A stretch of 64,000 nucleotides of DNA, taken from Monosiga brevicollis MX1 (lineage: Eukaryota; Opisthokonta; Choanoflagellata; Craspedida; Salpingoecidae). Under the pieces are notes generated by a model. It worked only from the letters and a program-made list of their open reading frames with translations, had not been told where the DNA came from and searched no databases. Every line of letters begins with the position of its first letter. Position 1 is the stretch's first letter. The stretch spans positions 199,555-263,554 of the forward strand of contig NW_001865069.1 in assembly GCF_000002865.3 (NCBI RefSeq), in the 5' to 3' direction. Shown here in pieces: positions 10,976 through 22,081 of this stretch. A program made the translations under genes and the position numbers.

Positions 10976-13447
10976 TCAAGGCATCACAATAAAGGGCTGC
11001 CTGTTCATCGAAGTTGTGTTGATGGCAAGATGCTGGCAGGCTTCTTGGATGTGTGGGAATACATCGCTGTAACAGCCAAAGAGGTCGATGCTTGTGAGTG
11101 AGGGAACATTGCGCAGGCCCCTCATGGCTGCCACCGTGATGTTATGGCAGCGTGAGAGCGCAATCTTCTTCAAATGGTGCGCGTCGGCCAAAGCTGCAAT
11201 GGCAGCATCGGTCAAGCCGTAGCAATCACTGTCCAACAAACACGAAACAACGAGTAATTGAGTCGCAGCGACCGTCATCAAGGATGAAAGATGGTGGGAT
11301 AAATGAAAGCTACAAACCTGAGATCAAGGATCACAAGATGCGGGCAGTTGCGGACCAGCAGTTCCAAGCCTGTGGTGAACAGGAGGCGAGCAAGGCCGAC
11401 ACGGCAGAAATTGGATGATTGATCATGTGAGGCCATGACACTTTGCACTCGGCATCATGGGAAAGATGAGGGGAAACAAGGCGTACACTGGTCAGTCATG
11501 GATTCGCGCAAGCCACTCAAGTCCAGATGGCGCAGGCGCCGGCAATGCTTGGCCACAAGCATGAGGTCCCTGGAGGTCAGTTCGGTCCAGGCCAGGTTCA
11601 AACGCGTAAGACCACCACAGTGCTTGGTGATGGACTCAATGGCGCCCTGAAGAAAGGGAAAACAGAGCGTGGAGGCAGCGCCACATGAGATCTTGTTCAA
11701 GAAAGAAGAAGACTGGCCGTGGCGGGAGAATATCATGGGAGAAGGGCGGAAAAGAAACACCCTCGTACCGAGGAAGCTGCTGTCATTTGCAGACTGAGGG
11801 CTTTGAGTTTGGGGCAATAACGTCCAATGGATCTGGAGATGCAGGGAAATTCCACAAGTGATGGGCAGGCATGAGTGGCTTGAGCATGCTGCGAGGTTGT
11901 GGTCGAGAAAGGCAGGCACGGTAGATAATTTACCGTAGGACGTTATCAGAAAGGGGGCAGTGGCTAACATCCAACTCCTCCAGATGGGGTGCGTGCTGAG
12001 CAAAAAGAAGCAGGGGGTTGAGAAAGACAGCGCACGGCCAAGGGTTGTGGGTGGTCGCCGAGGGCCGCTCAACTGGTTGGATGGCAAGCTAGCAAGGACC
12101 AACCTCAAGTATCAAGTGGAAGAGGTCATCGGAAAGAATGGATGATGTCAGACTGAGACGTGTGAGGCTCTTGTTGCTGCAGAGCGGGGACACGCGACAT
12201 GGTGCAAGTCTGGTGAGTGAGGAAAGGAAGGGCGCAAGAAGACCAGGACAACTTGAGAAAGATGGCGCGTCTTTGTACCCGCTGATGAGGTCGAGTTGTG
12301 AGCGGGTGAGATCCGCCAAACAGGTGTTGTTGAGCTGCAAGTAGGAAAAATCAAAACGCAAGAGGCCACAGACGGCTTCGGGGCGGAGGTTGGTGGAGCG
12401 CAGGCGAACAGTGCGGGCAAAGCTTGTGCGCAGGCTAATCAATACAAGGCCAAAACATGGCAGTGAGTGGTGTGATTAGGCTTGGTTTCATCCCATGTCG
12501 ATGCAATGAGGACTGACATGAGCTCTTCCCAACGTTTGCAGACTGTTCGGCAAGTGGCAATGTCGCGCGTGCTGAGAAAGCCAAAGAGATGACAGAGCAC
12601 ATCATCTGGGAGAAGCTGGATAAAGGCAGGCTCGCTAGTCTTGCTCGGAGATCGGAGTGCGCTGGGCGAGGCATGGTGTCGCTTGGATGCAGTAGCCAAA
12701 TAGGGAGATTCAAAGACCTGAGGGGTGTTGAGCTCTTCCTCCGTGGGCAGATTAGGAAGATCCTGCCCAGTGAGCCAAAAGATCAAGGGACGGTGTTGGT
12801 CCAGTAGACCAGCGCGTGTGAGTGTTTGGTGGTGAAGGAGGACGGGAGCATCGTGCGTCTCCGTGGCCAGTGGGGAGCAAGGGGAGAACAACGTTATTCA
12901 GAGCAAAACAAATACCAACCGGGGCCTCCGTTTGAAGGGTGGGGGTGACTAGGGTGGGCACGGTCGCCGTGTGGTGGCGGCGTTGCACAAGGCGTCCAGC
13001 TGGCTGCAAGGGGAGGCGGCAGTTGAGATCGTGGTGCGGGAGTCCGGGTCGGGCGGCCACTGGGGCAGTCACAGGCGAGTTGGCGGAGAGGTCGACGCGG
13101 GGCAGCACGGCATCGGCATCATCAATATGGTGGATGGATCGTTTGGAGCGTTTGCGACGCGGTGCCTCACAACCCAGGGCGTAGGCAGCGTTGCCTTCGG
13201 GGCGTTCGGGAGTTTCATCGAGGACCACGCGCCGAGCAGCGCGCGAGTTTGGTCGGGCACGGCTCTTGGCCTTGGCTTCTAACGGCTGGACCTCGTCCGA
13301 CCAATCAATCTCTTCGAGCTGAAGTTCCTGAAGGGTCTGGAGGTAGAGCCGGCGCTCGGCATCCAGCGACGTGACCTCGGTTGACTGACCCAAGGCGGCG
13401 GTGGTGGCTGCCATGATGGAGGTGTACGGGATGAAGCGGGCGTCCAA
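10976..13447 (-). CDS. SKP2: F-box/LRR protein, SKP2-like
   Basis: Multi-exon minus-strand gene. The first exon (13447 to about 12928) encodes a basic, disordered N-terminus. The second starts DLPNLPTEEE and carries the F-box LLPDDVLCHLFGFLSTRDI then TCRTVCKRWEEL. Later exons encode leucine-rich repeats: TKHCGGLTRLNLAW, CRRLRHLDLSGL, NCPHLVILDL, YGLTDAAIAAL, LKKIALSRCHNIT. The C-terminal stretch (SRCHNIT, then PSLTSIDLFG, HLAINTTS) parallels the end of animal SKP2 (SRCYDI, TLKTLQVFG, HLQINCS, as I recall it), which points to SKP2 rather than a generic FBXL. SKP2 is the SCF receptor for p27-type CDK inhibitors; substrate conservation here is inference. The exon join just after the F-box is not resolved. 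A second in-frame Met at 13411 is an alternative start. Confidence 0.8.
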
Positions 13448-13685
13448 CAGGACGAGTGTCTTTGGTGTCTATGCAACCAATCAACCCCGCCTTTGCGGCG
13501 CGGCGCGTCCCTGACTATGCGTCAACCCGCACACCAGGGGCCGCTCGAGGTGGAGCCAGAGAGGGCAACAGGGAGCCCAGGGCAAGTTGAAGCAGTCCGT
13601 CCGACCGGTCTATCGGGGAGTGACGACCAGCCAAGAAAGATAGAAAGAAAAGAACGTCACAAGCACCGATCAACACCCCGGGCAC

Positions 13686-13785
13686 AGCGTGACGAGCACA
13701 CACACACAGCGTGACGAGCACAGAGTTCACACACACACAGAGAGTGACGAGCACAGAGTTCACACACACAGAGGGACGACGAGAG
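13686..13785. repeat. Minisatellite with GTGACGAGCACAGAG units
   Basis: GTGACGAGCACA followed by a CA-rich tail recurs three times; two copies are extended to GTGACGAGCACAGAGTTCAC plus (CA)n and are about 33-34 bases long. Confidence 0.75.
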
Positions 13786-13801
13786 CAAGTGAGCGACAGG
13801 G

Positions 13802-13832
<31 letters not shown>

Positions 13833-14528
13833 GGGCACACTGCCCGTTGAGCAAATGTCGGCTCTCTCCTCTCTCTGTGTGCTCTGCTGGTCTCGTTCCG
13901 TATGAATGCACAGAGACAGAGAGAGAGAGACAGAGACACAGACACAGAGACAGAGACAGAGACAGAGAGAGTCAGAGAGAGAGAGAGAGTGACTGCCGAC
14001 GTGTGTGTGTGTGTGTGTGTGTGGGAGAGTGAGTGTTGTTTAGTAACTGCCGTTACGAGATTTGTCGAGACTGTGGGAGAGACTGGCCGAGACTCAAGGC
14101 TTGACCGTTACAAGCTGTTCTACTGCAACATCTGTATTAAATGCTTCAACTTCTCTCCTGGTTTTTAATCTGTTTTGTTATGGTATCAATTTACTTTCTT
14201 CATAAACCATGTCATTGACGACATGTTCTTCATATACCGCTTGAATGCTTGTGACCGGGATAGGCGTGATGATGTTTACGTGTGCAAGCCGACGGATGTC
14301 AGATAAATAATTTTGAAGAATTATACAGTATCTAGTCTCGTTCAAATAATACAAAAACTGATGGTTATTGAATCACTTCCCGTCAACGGTCAATAACGGT
14401 CGGAAAGGTTGCTGTCAATAACATGTGTTGCTTGTATCTGTTGTGGTATTTCACGATGATGTGAAGTTGAGCTGTTTTCAGTTGGTGTCTAGTCTCTCTC
14501 TTATGGGTTAGGGTGAGCCTTTTATAAG

Positions 14529-14692
<164 letters not shown>

Positions 14693-15979
14693 CCCTATGT
14701 AACTGACTCAAGATTGTTTACCCCTCTGGTCAGCACATGGCCCGGGGAAGAATCTGCCACAAATCTGCCTCGGAGCGACACGCCGAGAGACCTACTAATA
14801 CAACCTGAAAAGTAGGTAGGGCAGTTTGGGTTGAATGCCTTTGGTTGGGTTGTGGCCACGGCCGACTTGCTGCCAAACGCGGCTGGCCGAAAGAAGACAA
14901 CTTTGCGAACAGAGGGATAGAGATAGGGAGACAGCTCAAGCAGGCAGAGACAGGCACACAGGCAGAGACACCAAACAGACAGACAGACAGTCAGACAGAA
15001 GAGACAGCTCAAGACAACCGAAACCCTGATCATGGTATTCCCTGATCATCTCGTGCACGGCATTGCTGCCTGATGTCAAGCTCCGAATGGACCCAGCGTG
15101 TTCCATCCATTGGGCAGCGGCACCAAACATTGGTGCCCATGGCACCCGTCGGCACCATCACCGGGCACAATCACAGGTCCCAGTCGTGCAATAAGATGGC
15201 AGCAATAGCAGTAGCCACCCTCTGCCCTTTCAAGTGCAGTCCAAAACAAGGCCATCCGGGCCATGGCGAGGCGTTCTTACAGTCGTCGAGTTGGAGGCGA
15301 CCTGGTTTTCGGCGAGCCCTCGATTTCGATTTCGTTCGCCATCTCACACGCGACCATATACTGTGTGGTTTGATGACAAACGTGGTCAACCATGTCATGT
15401 TTCCTTTGCCATCGTCGAGCAGTCAGCCATCGGGTGCACGACATCATGGCGTTGCATTCCCAGCGCCAAGCTCACTCACGGGCGTCAAGCGCGCGTGCTT
15501 GAGGCATCGTGACGTCACGGCGTGATGTTCTTGTAGTCAGGTTGCACTTTGCGCCTGCCACTTCCTTAGAACCCCACATGTATGAGTGTAACCTTGATAA
15601 CACTTTGTACGGTGTCGTTTTCACACGCGCTGTGTGTTTGTAACCTTTTACCACAGAAAAAAGTTCGCCACCCTGCCCTTCATGCCCTTTAGGCGAGCTC
15701 TACCCTTGACGTCATCAGACCCCTGTGCAGGTGAGAAAGGCGAGCACGGCCACGCGAGCTCTGAAACGGCCCATGACGTCACGGCACAAGGAAGACTAAC
15801 AGATCGCAAGAGAGGAAGGAGAGAGAAGGTAATGCAAGATGTGGTAGGTCGCGTCGCGTGTACCGATGGATCTCACAGCTCTAACAAATAACAGCAAGAA
15901 ACACACCCTACACACCACACAGACCACACAGACCACGAATACGCGTTTGGTGCCGTGGTCGTTAACATACATAAAGAAG

Positions 15980-15981
<2 letters not shown>

Positions 15982-16036
<55 letters not shown>
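15982..16036. repeat. (CA)n microsatellite
   Basis: About 27 uninterrupted CA units, some 200 bases before the small membrane-protein gene. Confidence 0.95.
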
Positions 16037-16040
<4 letters not shown>

Positions 16041-16236
16041 GGTGGGGTGCAAGAGAAGGGTTGGGTGTATCATTTTTCCATTTTTCCCAATCCCAGAACT
16101 GTGCACGTCTCTCTCCCTCTCTCTCTCCCTCTCGGTGCTGCTGCTACTGGGATTGGCGGCGCCGTCCCTCTTTCTTTCTCTCTCTCACTGTGTGCGCCTC
16201 GAGGTGCAAAGGGTGTTTGCTCGGCGATCAGTCGAT

Positions 16237-16755
16237 ATGACAGACATGTCTGCTGGTGATGGGTTGCACCGGCACCACGTTCCCTCGGGACCGTGGATGG
16301 CCATGCTCCCTGTTGTGGTGGCTCTGCTGGTTGGTGCTTTGATCATTGCCTTGCTCTTGACCAGCAAACGACACCGCCATGTGCCATATCGGCCAGCTCA
16401 GCCCAACAAGCCCCGACTTCCCCTTTCCACAGCCCACTACTGCGCCCTCTTTGACCTCGAAGCCGAGGACAAGCCCCTGGCCAAAATTGATGGCGCCAGA
16501 CCACGGGTCCCCCGCAATGCCTTGAGCTGGCACATGTTGCAAGGTCGCCAACAACAAAAGGCCATCCTCTGCGACTCGCGCCTCGACCCCTCGGTCGCCG
16601 CCGTCCAGCGTTATCTTCAACGCCGTGCTGATCAGCAAGTTCGCCGCCGCTCCCCATTGGCCCGCCATACCCCCCATCACGATGTGCGACCAGCTCGGGC
16701 CAATCCTCAACCCATCCGCAACGCCAGTCCCTTGTCTCGCCTCAAGGCCGCCTAA
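16237..16755 (+). CDS. Small single-pass membrane protein, unknown function
   Basis: Single exon, 172 residues, ATG at 16237 (MTDMSAGDG), TAA at 16753-16755. A short Ser/Gly/His N-terminus is followed by a hydrophobic helix at about residues 25-46 (MLPVVVALLVGALIIALLL) and then a positively charged SKRHRH stop-transfer stretch. The remainder is basic and Pro/Arg-rich (RRADQQVRRRSPLARH) with no known domain. Topology with the basic tail in the cytosol is inferred from the positive-inside rule. The frame stays open upstream across a CA repeat, so an earlier start is formally possible, but that part is low complexity and does not look coding. I do not recognise the family. Confidence 0.5.
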   Translation: MTDMSAGDGLHRHHVPSGPWMAMLPVVVALLVGALIIALLLTSKRHRHVPYRPAQPNKPRLPLSTAHYCALFDLEAEDKPLAKIDGARPRVPRNALSWHMLQGRQQQKAILCDSRLDPSVAAVQRYLQRRADQQVRRRSPLARHTPHHDVRPARANPQPIRNASPLSRLKAA

Positions 16756-17320
16756 GGCTGGGACACCAATCCTGTTTGAATGGAGTATCTTTCTCTCTTG
16801 CTTTTGACGAGGGCTTCCCTTGGAGGTTGTCTTCTCCTTTTCATCTTATTCTAGACCTCATCGGTGAGCCGCTTTGGCGTCGTGCCCTTTTCCTGTCCCC
16901 TTGAGTTTTGAATCTCCTTTTCTTTTCTTCTTTCTTTGAGTTAGCTCTGGCCTTCTGTCAGAACGTGCATGCTATTATCCTACACAATGCTTTCCTGATA
17001 TTTTTATTCTTCATCTGTTTACTTCCCCCGCACATCATCCCGTGTGGTGAGAGCTGGCTTCTCTCCCTGTAACTCCCCGCCTGGCGTGGGGGCTTTTGGC
17101 CCAGGCATCCTCAAAGATGGCTGTGGCCAAGTCGCTGTGCGACACATACCAAATTGACACTGAAGTCAAATTCCTGTCCCTCTTTCGTATGCCACAACTA
17201 CACATTCATGCGACACGAAGCGTTCTGGGTAGCCATCAATTGCAAATGCCCCCAACCTGCACATTGCTTCATACAAACATTTCAAGTGTTGTCGCGCCAA
17301 ACGAACATGCACGCAGCCTT
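16756..17320. other. Convergent intergenic region
   Basis: T-rich 3' flank of the small membrane-protein gene meeting the 3' flank of the sterol reductase gene. No gene seen. Confidence 0.6.
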
Positions 17321-19535
17321 TAATAGACGTACGGAATGATGCGATAGGGCACCTGCGCGCAGTATTGCTTCCAGGCATCGCCATACTACCAGTACAAAGG
17401 GCAGAGCAAGGCCACGACGCAGTCAAATCATAAATTCATGTCATTTTTGCATTCCAACTCATCGACAACGATGCACGTACCTTGGCAGCACACTTGTGCT
17501 CGTCGCGGCGCTCGCGATGCCACAGCAGCACGGCAAAGTAAATCGGATAAAAGTAAGGAATGATGGAGCCACAGCCTATTTTTCGGGCACGGGAAATGGA
17601 AACAATGGGCAAGAAACAGACGGCTTGAGCATGAGAAAAAAAATGCTGTCCGAGTCGAACAAACTTATGGGCAAAAACACATCATGCATGCCACGCACCA
17701 CAAGGCAAGGACCAGGCCAGGGCCATCAAGAGGTCACCAAAGTAGTTGATGTGACGCGCCATGCCCCACCAGCCGGAAGCAATGAGCTTGGTACCACGGG
17801 TCGTGGGGATTGTTTTCAAATCTGTTCGGGCACGGCACGGCCAGGGAGGAGATATGAGGAAGGCTGGCAGCCATGCCGGCAAGTACCGGGCTCTGCTACG
17901 TACGGCGAACGCTGGGATGCGTGGGGTCACGCTTAAACTGATCTTTTTGCCCGTTGGCGCCACGGAAGATGCAGTAGCCTATGTGGAAACGGCAGGGGCA
18001 GTGAGACCTGGCCGCCGTCGAGATCCGCGGCATTGGACGCGTGTGAACGAACCAACAAGTTGCACAAGCAGAATCAAGGCAATGTAGGATGAAGAGTGGT
18101 GCTGGGGAAAGTCGGCCAGGTAGCGTGCTTGGAGGGTGTACGTAAAAGGAACCCAAACCAAGTCGCCAAAGACGAGCATAAAGCCAAAGCCATCTTGGCA
18201 AATGTCCATTGTGCTGAGCAAGGCCGGCTGTGCAGCGAGTGCCACGGAACCAGGCAGATTGGTGATGAGCCGCACATGTGCAGCACGGCCGGCATGCACA
18301 TGCTGGCGCTGGAAAAAAACAAACAAAAAAAACTGGCAACCAGAGCGCGCTTCGGCGCTGCGGCATGAGGCGACGGAAAGACTTACTTCGGACAGGAAGG
18401 CGTCCAGAACATACCACGACTGGAAGAGGGTCACCAGAACAAGAGCCATGTCCACCTCTTTGTTCTGTTCATACTGCTGGGCGACCATGCCCAGACAAAT
18501 GACAACCCAGCCAATGAGGCCCGGGCGCAGCTCGCAGAAGAACTTGAGGTCAAAGTCACCAATGCGTGGGTTGAGCTCGTGGCCGATGAAAAAGTCATAA
18601 ATGGCATAGCCTATCACGCACAGAAGGTGATGGTTTGTGGATCAGGAGCCGAACAGCAGAACAGAAGGGAGAATCAGGATCAAGAAGCGGGCGCCAGACT
18701 CAAAGTTGAAGCCACGAACCACTGTTGCCGCCCTCTGCAAGCAGGGTGCCAGGTTGGCGGGCCTTGAGATAGAGGTAGACACTCAATGCAAAGGAGAAAA
18801 GGATGCTGGCGGTCATGAGCTGGAGCAAATTGCCGTGAATCCACGCCAGGTTGATGAGGCCGCCCAAATGAGCGGCACAGACGCAGAGCAGCGAGACCCA
18901 AAAGGCAGCAAGACCTGTAGAGGGAAGATAAAGAGGCAGACCCGGCATCCAAAGTGAGGCGAGATGGCACACGCGTGGTTCTGACTGACAACGTTGAGGC
19001 GAGCCGGGATGGGGCATACCGTTGCACTTGTACTTGAGGCGCTCGCCAGTGCGCAGAGGCAGGCCCTCGTGGACCTATGGCAAACGTGTCAAATGGGCTG
19101 AGGACGTGCTTTTACAAGCACATGGGGAGGCCTGTCCTGCGAGATGGCGCCTTGGCACGCGGTCGACCGAGGAAACGCGACAGTACCTCGCCAGGCAGGA
19201 CCATGTAGAGGAAACTCTGAAAGGCAAACCAGCCGACAAAGACTTGCATGGCCTCATAGGAGAAGAAGGACTCCCAGGCCGGGAGCTGCGGAAGATCCCA
19301 GATGTCGCAGTTGCCCTTGTCCTCGTTGCACAGCAGGTGCAGAGCATAAACGGTCAGCGGCAGGGCGACCGGGATGAAGCTGGCGCCTATCGCAAGTACG
19401 AAATTCAGTGAGCGGGCTGACGGCTGTCGGCTCGTACAGCAAGCAGTGAGAGAGACCCAAAGCCTGAAGGCCCTCACCAAAGAGGCCCATGAATTCAAAG
19501 TGCGTGGTCACGGGGTTGTCGACCTTGGGAGCCAT
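17321..19535 (-). CDS. TM7SF2: Delta14-sterol reductase (TM7SF2/ERG24 family)
   Basis: Multi-exon minus-strand gene from ATG 19535 ([15 protein letters not shown]) to TAA 17321-17323. It encodes a multi-spanning membrane enzyme that reduces the C14-C15 double bond of sterol intermediates in the ER with NADPH. Signatures: FEFMG near the N-terminus, [46 protein letters not shown], then [37 protein letters not shown] and the C-terminal [20 protein letters not shown]. The NPRIG block and the VPYRIIPY end are diagnostic of the ERG4/ERG24/LBR/DHCR7 superfamily. The lack of an LBR-like Tudor/basic N-terminal domain favours TM7SF2/ERG24 over LBR, and I prefer it over DHCR7 on overall motif resemblance. 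Introns split several membrane segments. Confidence 0.88.
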
Positions 19536-20534
19536 GTTGCTGGTTGAGGGACTGCCCTCGGCTGTCCTGTAATGGTAACGAGGCCCGTGAGGACAGCCGT
19601 AAGCACAAACTTGGCGTCGGTTGACAAACAGCCACCACCACGCACTGCCACCACACCAGACACCCGCGAGCCAGTAGCAACAGAGCAGCAACAACGCCCG
19701 AGCACAGCAGCAATCACAGGCAGCCCCCCCCCCCCCCGTATCCCACTCACAGGTGAACAAGCAAAACTGGATCCAGAGAGTGAGAGAGAGAGACACAGAG
19801 TCGCGTGACGTTCTTCTCAGTTCTTCTCTCATTGAAATTTCTCTCTTTCTCTCTCTCTCTCTCTTCTCCTCTCTTCTCTCTTCTCTCTCTCCTTACGTCT
19901 TCTCTCTCTCTTTTTCTCTCTCTCTCTCTCTCTCAAACTCTCTCAAACTCTCTCTATAGAAACGTTGCAGCCACCACTTTTTAATGAACATGACACGGGT
20001 CCCCCTCATGAACCAGGGCGGAAGCTCAATATGTTGCTGGGCAGATGGAAGGAGCTACCTCGATTCGCTTGGCTTAAAGCCACCAAAGCAAGAACACAGG
20101 CAATACGAAAGAACCAAGGCAGGGTAAATAAAACATGGGCAACAGCCGAGACGGCGCGGGCAGTCCACTTTTGCACAACAACTGGCCGCGCCGACTCATC
20201 TTCTCTGAAGTCAACACAAAAGCACACGCGCACACCAAAGTTCACACGGACACAAGAAAGATATAAGAAAAAAAGGGGGGGAGGCAAGGGCACGCTCATG
20301 ATTTGCATGAGTGCAAAAAGAAGAAGGCCCATGCTCCAGAAGGTGTGCGCACAGAACAACCGGGGCTCCAGGTAGTAGCACAAAGAACCACTGGCAAACA
20401 GGACAACAATGGGAATCAATCAAATGCTAAAATGAATGTGTCTGGGAGAGGCCCATAAACATGACCGTAACGGCGAGACCTTGCGTGCGTAAGCATGTCT
20501 TGACATGCAGCCACGCCACAAGTACCACGCTGGC
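19536..20534. other. Intergenic region with CT-rich tract and TCTCAAAC repeats
   Basis: Upstream flank of the sterol reductase and downstream flank of UBE2S. It contains a poly-C run at 19726-19738 and a CT-rich tract at about 19838-19958 with CTCTCAAACTCTC interruptions. No recognisable gene. Confidence 0.6.
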
Positions 20535-21255
20535 TTACAAGCGGCGGAGGGCCTTCTTCTTGTCCGTTTTCTTCTTCTTGGGCTTGTCTTCGCCGCCTTT
20601 GCCGGCCGTCACAGCAGCAGCGCCGGTTTTGGGCTTGGCGTGCACCTCTGTCATCATTTTGGCGTGGGCTGCAAACTCCTCGTACTGCTCTTGCAGGAGC
20701 TTGCCAGCCTCCTCGTTCAGAGCCGAGGCTGGGTTGGGGTGAATGAGCAGGCACTTGACCACCGTCAGAATGTGCTCAAGCCCGTACTCGGGCTTCCAAT
20801 CCCGCTTGAGAGTGTTGACGCAAATGTCTCCCGAGGGCGCGACGTTGGGATGAAAAATCTTGGTGACAAAGTAGCCCTTGGGAGGTGCAGCGGGAAAGTC
20901 GGGGCTCAGAATGAGCTTCATGCGAAAGTGACCCCCCTCATACGGCGTGCCTTCGGGCCCGACAATGGTGGCTTGAATATCAGTCATGTCGGCATCGTTC
21001 ATGTGCATGGTCACGCCCTCGATGGGCTTGGAAATCAGGTTGGACATTTCCTTGGCCACACGGCGAAGCACCTGCGGCGCAATGTTCTCATTCTGGCGCA
21101 AGTTAAGTGCAGCAAGTCAAGTGACAAGAGGCCATGAGAAGAAGACGAAACCTGCTTGCCAAGACGACGACGCGGCGAGGAACGCCGACAGGTCAGGGCC
21201 AACAACATGCCGGCGCCGACGCCCGACTCGCAGCAGCACATACCGTGGCAGCCAT
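20535..21255 (-). CDS. UBE2S: Ubiquitin-conjugating enzyme E2 S
   Basis: Two exons: 21255-21244 (MAAT, followed by a GTATGT donor) and 21092-20535, giving 189 residues. The UBC domain covers about residues 5-155, with [14 protein letters not shown] carrying the HPN motif and the catalytic Cys, and [14 protein letters not shown] just after. UBE2S adds Lys11-linked ubiquitin chains on APC/C substrates. The diagnostic feature is the C-terminus: a Lys-rich extension ending [11 protein letters not shown], almost the same as the animal UBE2S tail whose final Leu-Arg residues dock on the APC/C. I chose the upstream MAAT exon as the start because a cag acceptor lies immediately before AATGAG. It is divergent from the PLAC8-like gene, 0.8 kb away. 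Confidence 0.95.
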
Positions 21256-22081
21256 GGTGAAGATGAAGATGAGGAGCAGCAATTCGCGTCAAGGCGGACA
21301 AAGCGCACAACAAGCTCAAAACCAGAAAAATGAAGCTTCCTGCCGGCAGTGTCGTCGTCACCAGCTGCTATTGCCACAACGCAAGTGACCGAGAGGGAGC
21401 CCCGACGACCACAACAAGAAAAAGAAGTCATGGAAAAGACAAGCAGTCCACTTGTGTGCGTATCACCTCGACTTGTTGCAGGATCATTAGCATTCATAAG
21501 GTCATCTTATGCAGAACGTGAATGACTTATTGCAGTTTCGATTTGTTGTGACGACAGGAGCAAGCCGCGCAAACTGTTTTGGCGCCGGCGGGCAAGTTCA
21601 TTTTGTCATCATCCAAACATAGCCGATACAGCTTGTGAAGATTTGAATAACTGGACGAGCAAATATGCATCCCGTAAACATTCAAAACTTGCGACCAACG
21701 GCTAGTGTGTGCAACAAGTGTTGGCAACAGGTAGTCCCTGGCGACGTCGGAATTGTCAGATAAAAACAAATGCGCGCCCTGAGATCGAGGTTTTGGGTGG
21801 CTCGTCCGCGTCCGCCAGCCGCCATTGACCTTGATCTCTCTCTTCCTCCCTCTCCCTCTTCCTCTCCCTCTCCCTCTCGCCAACCTGCCCCGCCCCCCCC
21901 CCACCTCCGTCTCTCTCCTTGAAGTGGGATGTCCTCTTCTTGCGTGCGGTTCTAGCGATAGTGACGGCCAACGTCCGACCGTGTAGAGGAGGAGGCAGCA
22001 CGCGAGTGGAAGAGCGAGCCGACCGCCCATGCTCCTCCTCCCAGCCTATGTACAGGCCTCTTGCCCTGAAACGTAGACGGA
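21256..22081. other. Divergent intergenic region (UBE2S / PLAC8-like)
   Basis: Should hold both promoters. It includes a TCCCTCTCC-type pyrimidine tract (about 21835-21925) with a CCCCCCCC run. No gene recognised. Confidence 0.6.

Noticed and set aside
13680-14025. Possible CRISPR-like array of GTGACGAGCACAGAG units
   Set aside because: Units vary, the spacers are themselves CA repeats, and the DNA is eukaryotic; it is a minisatellite.
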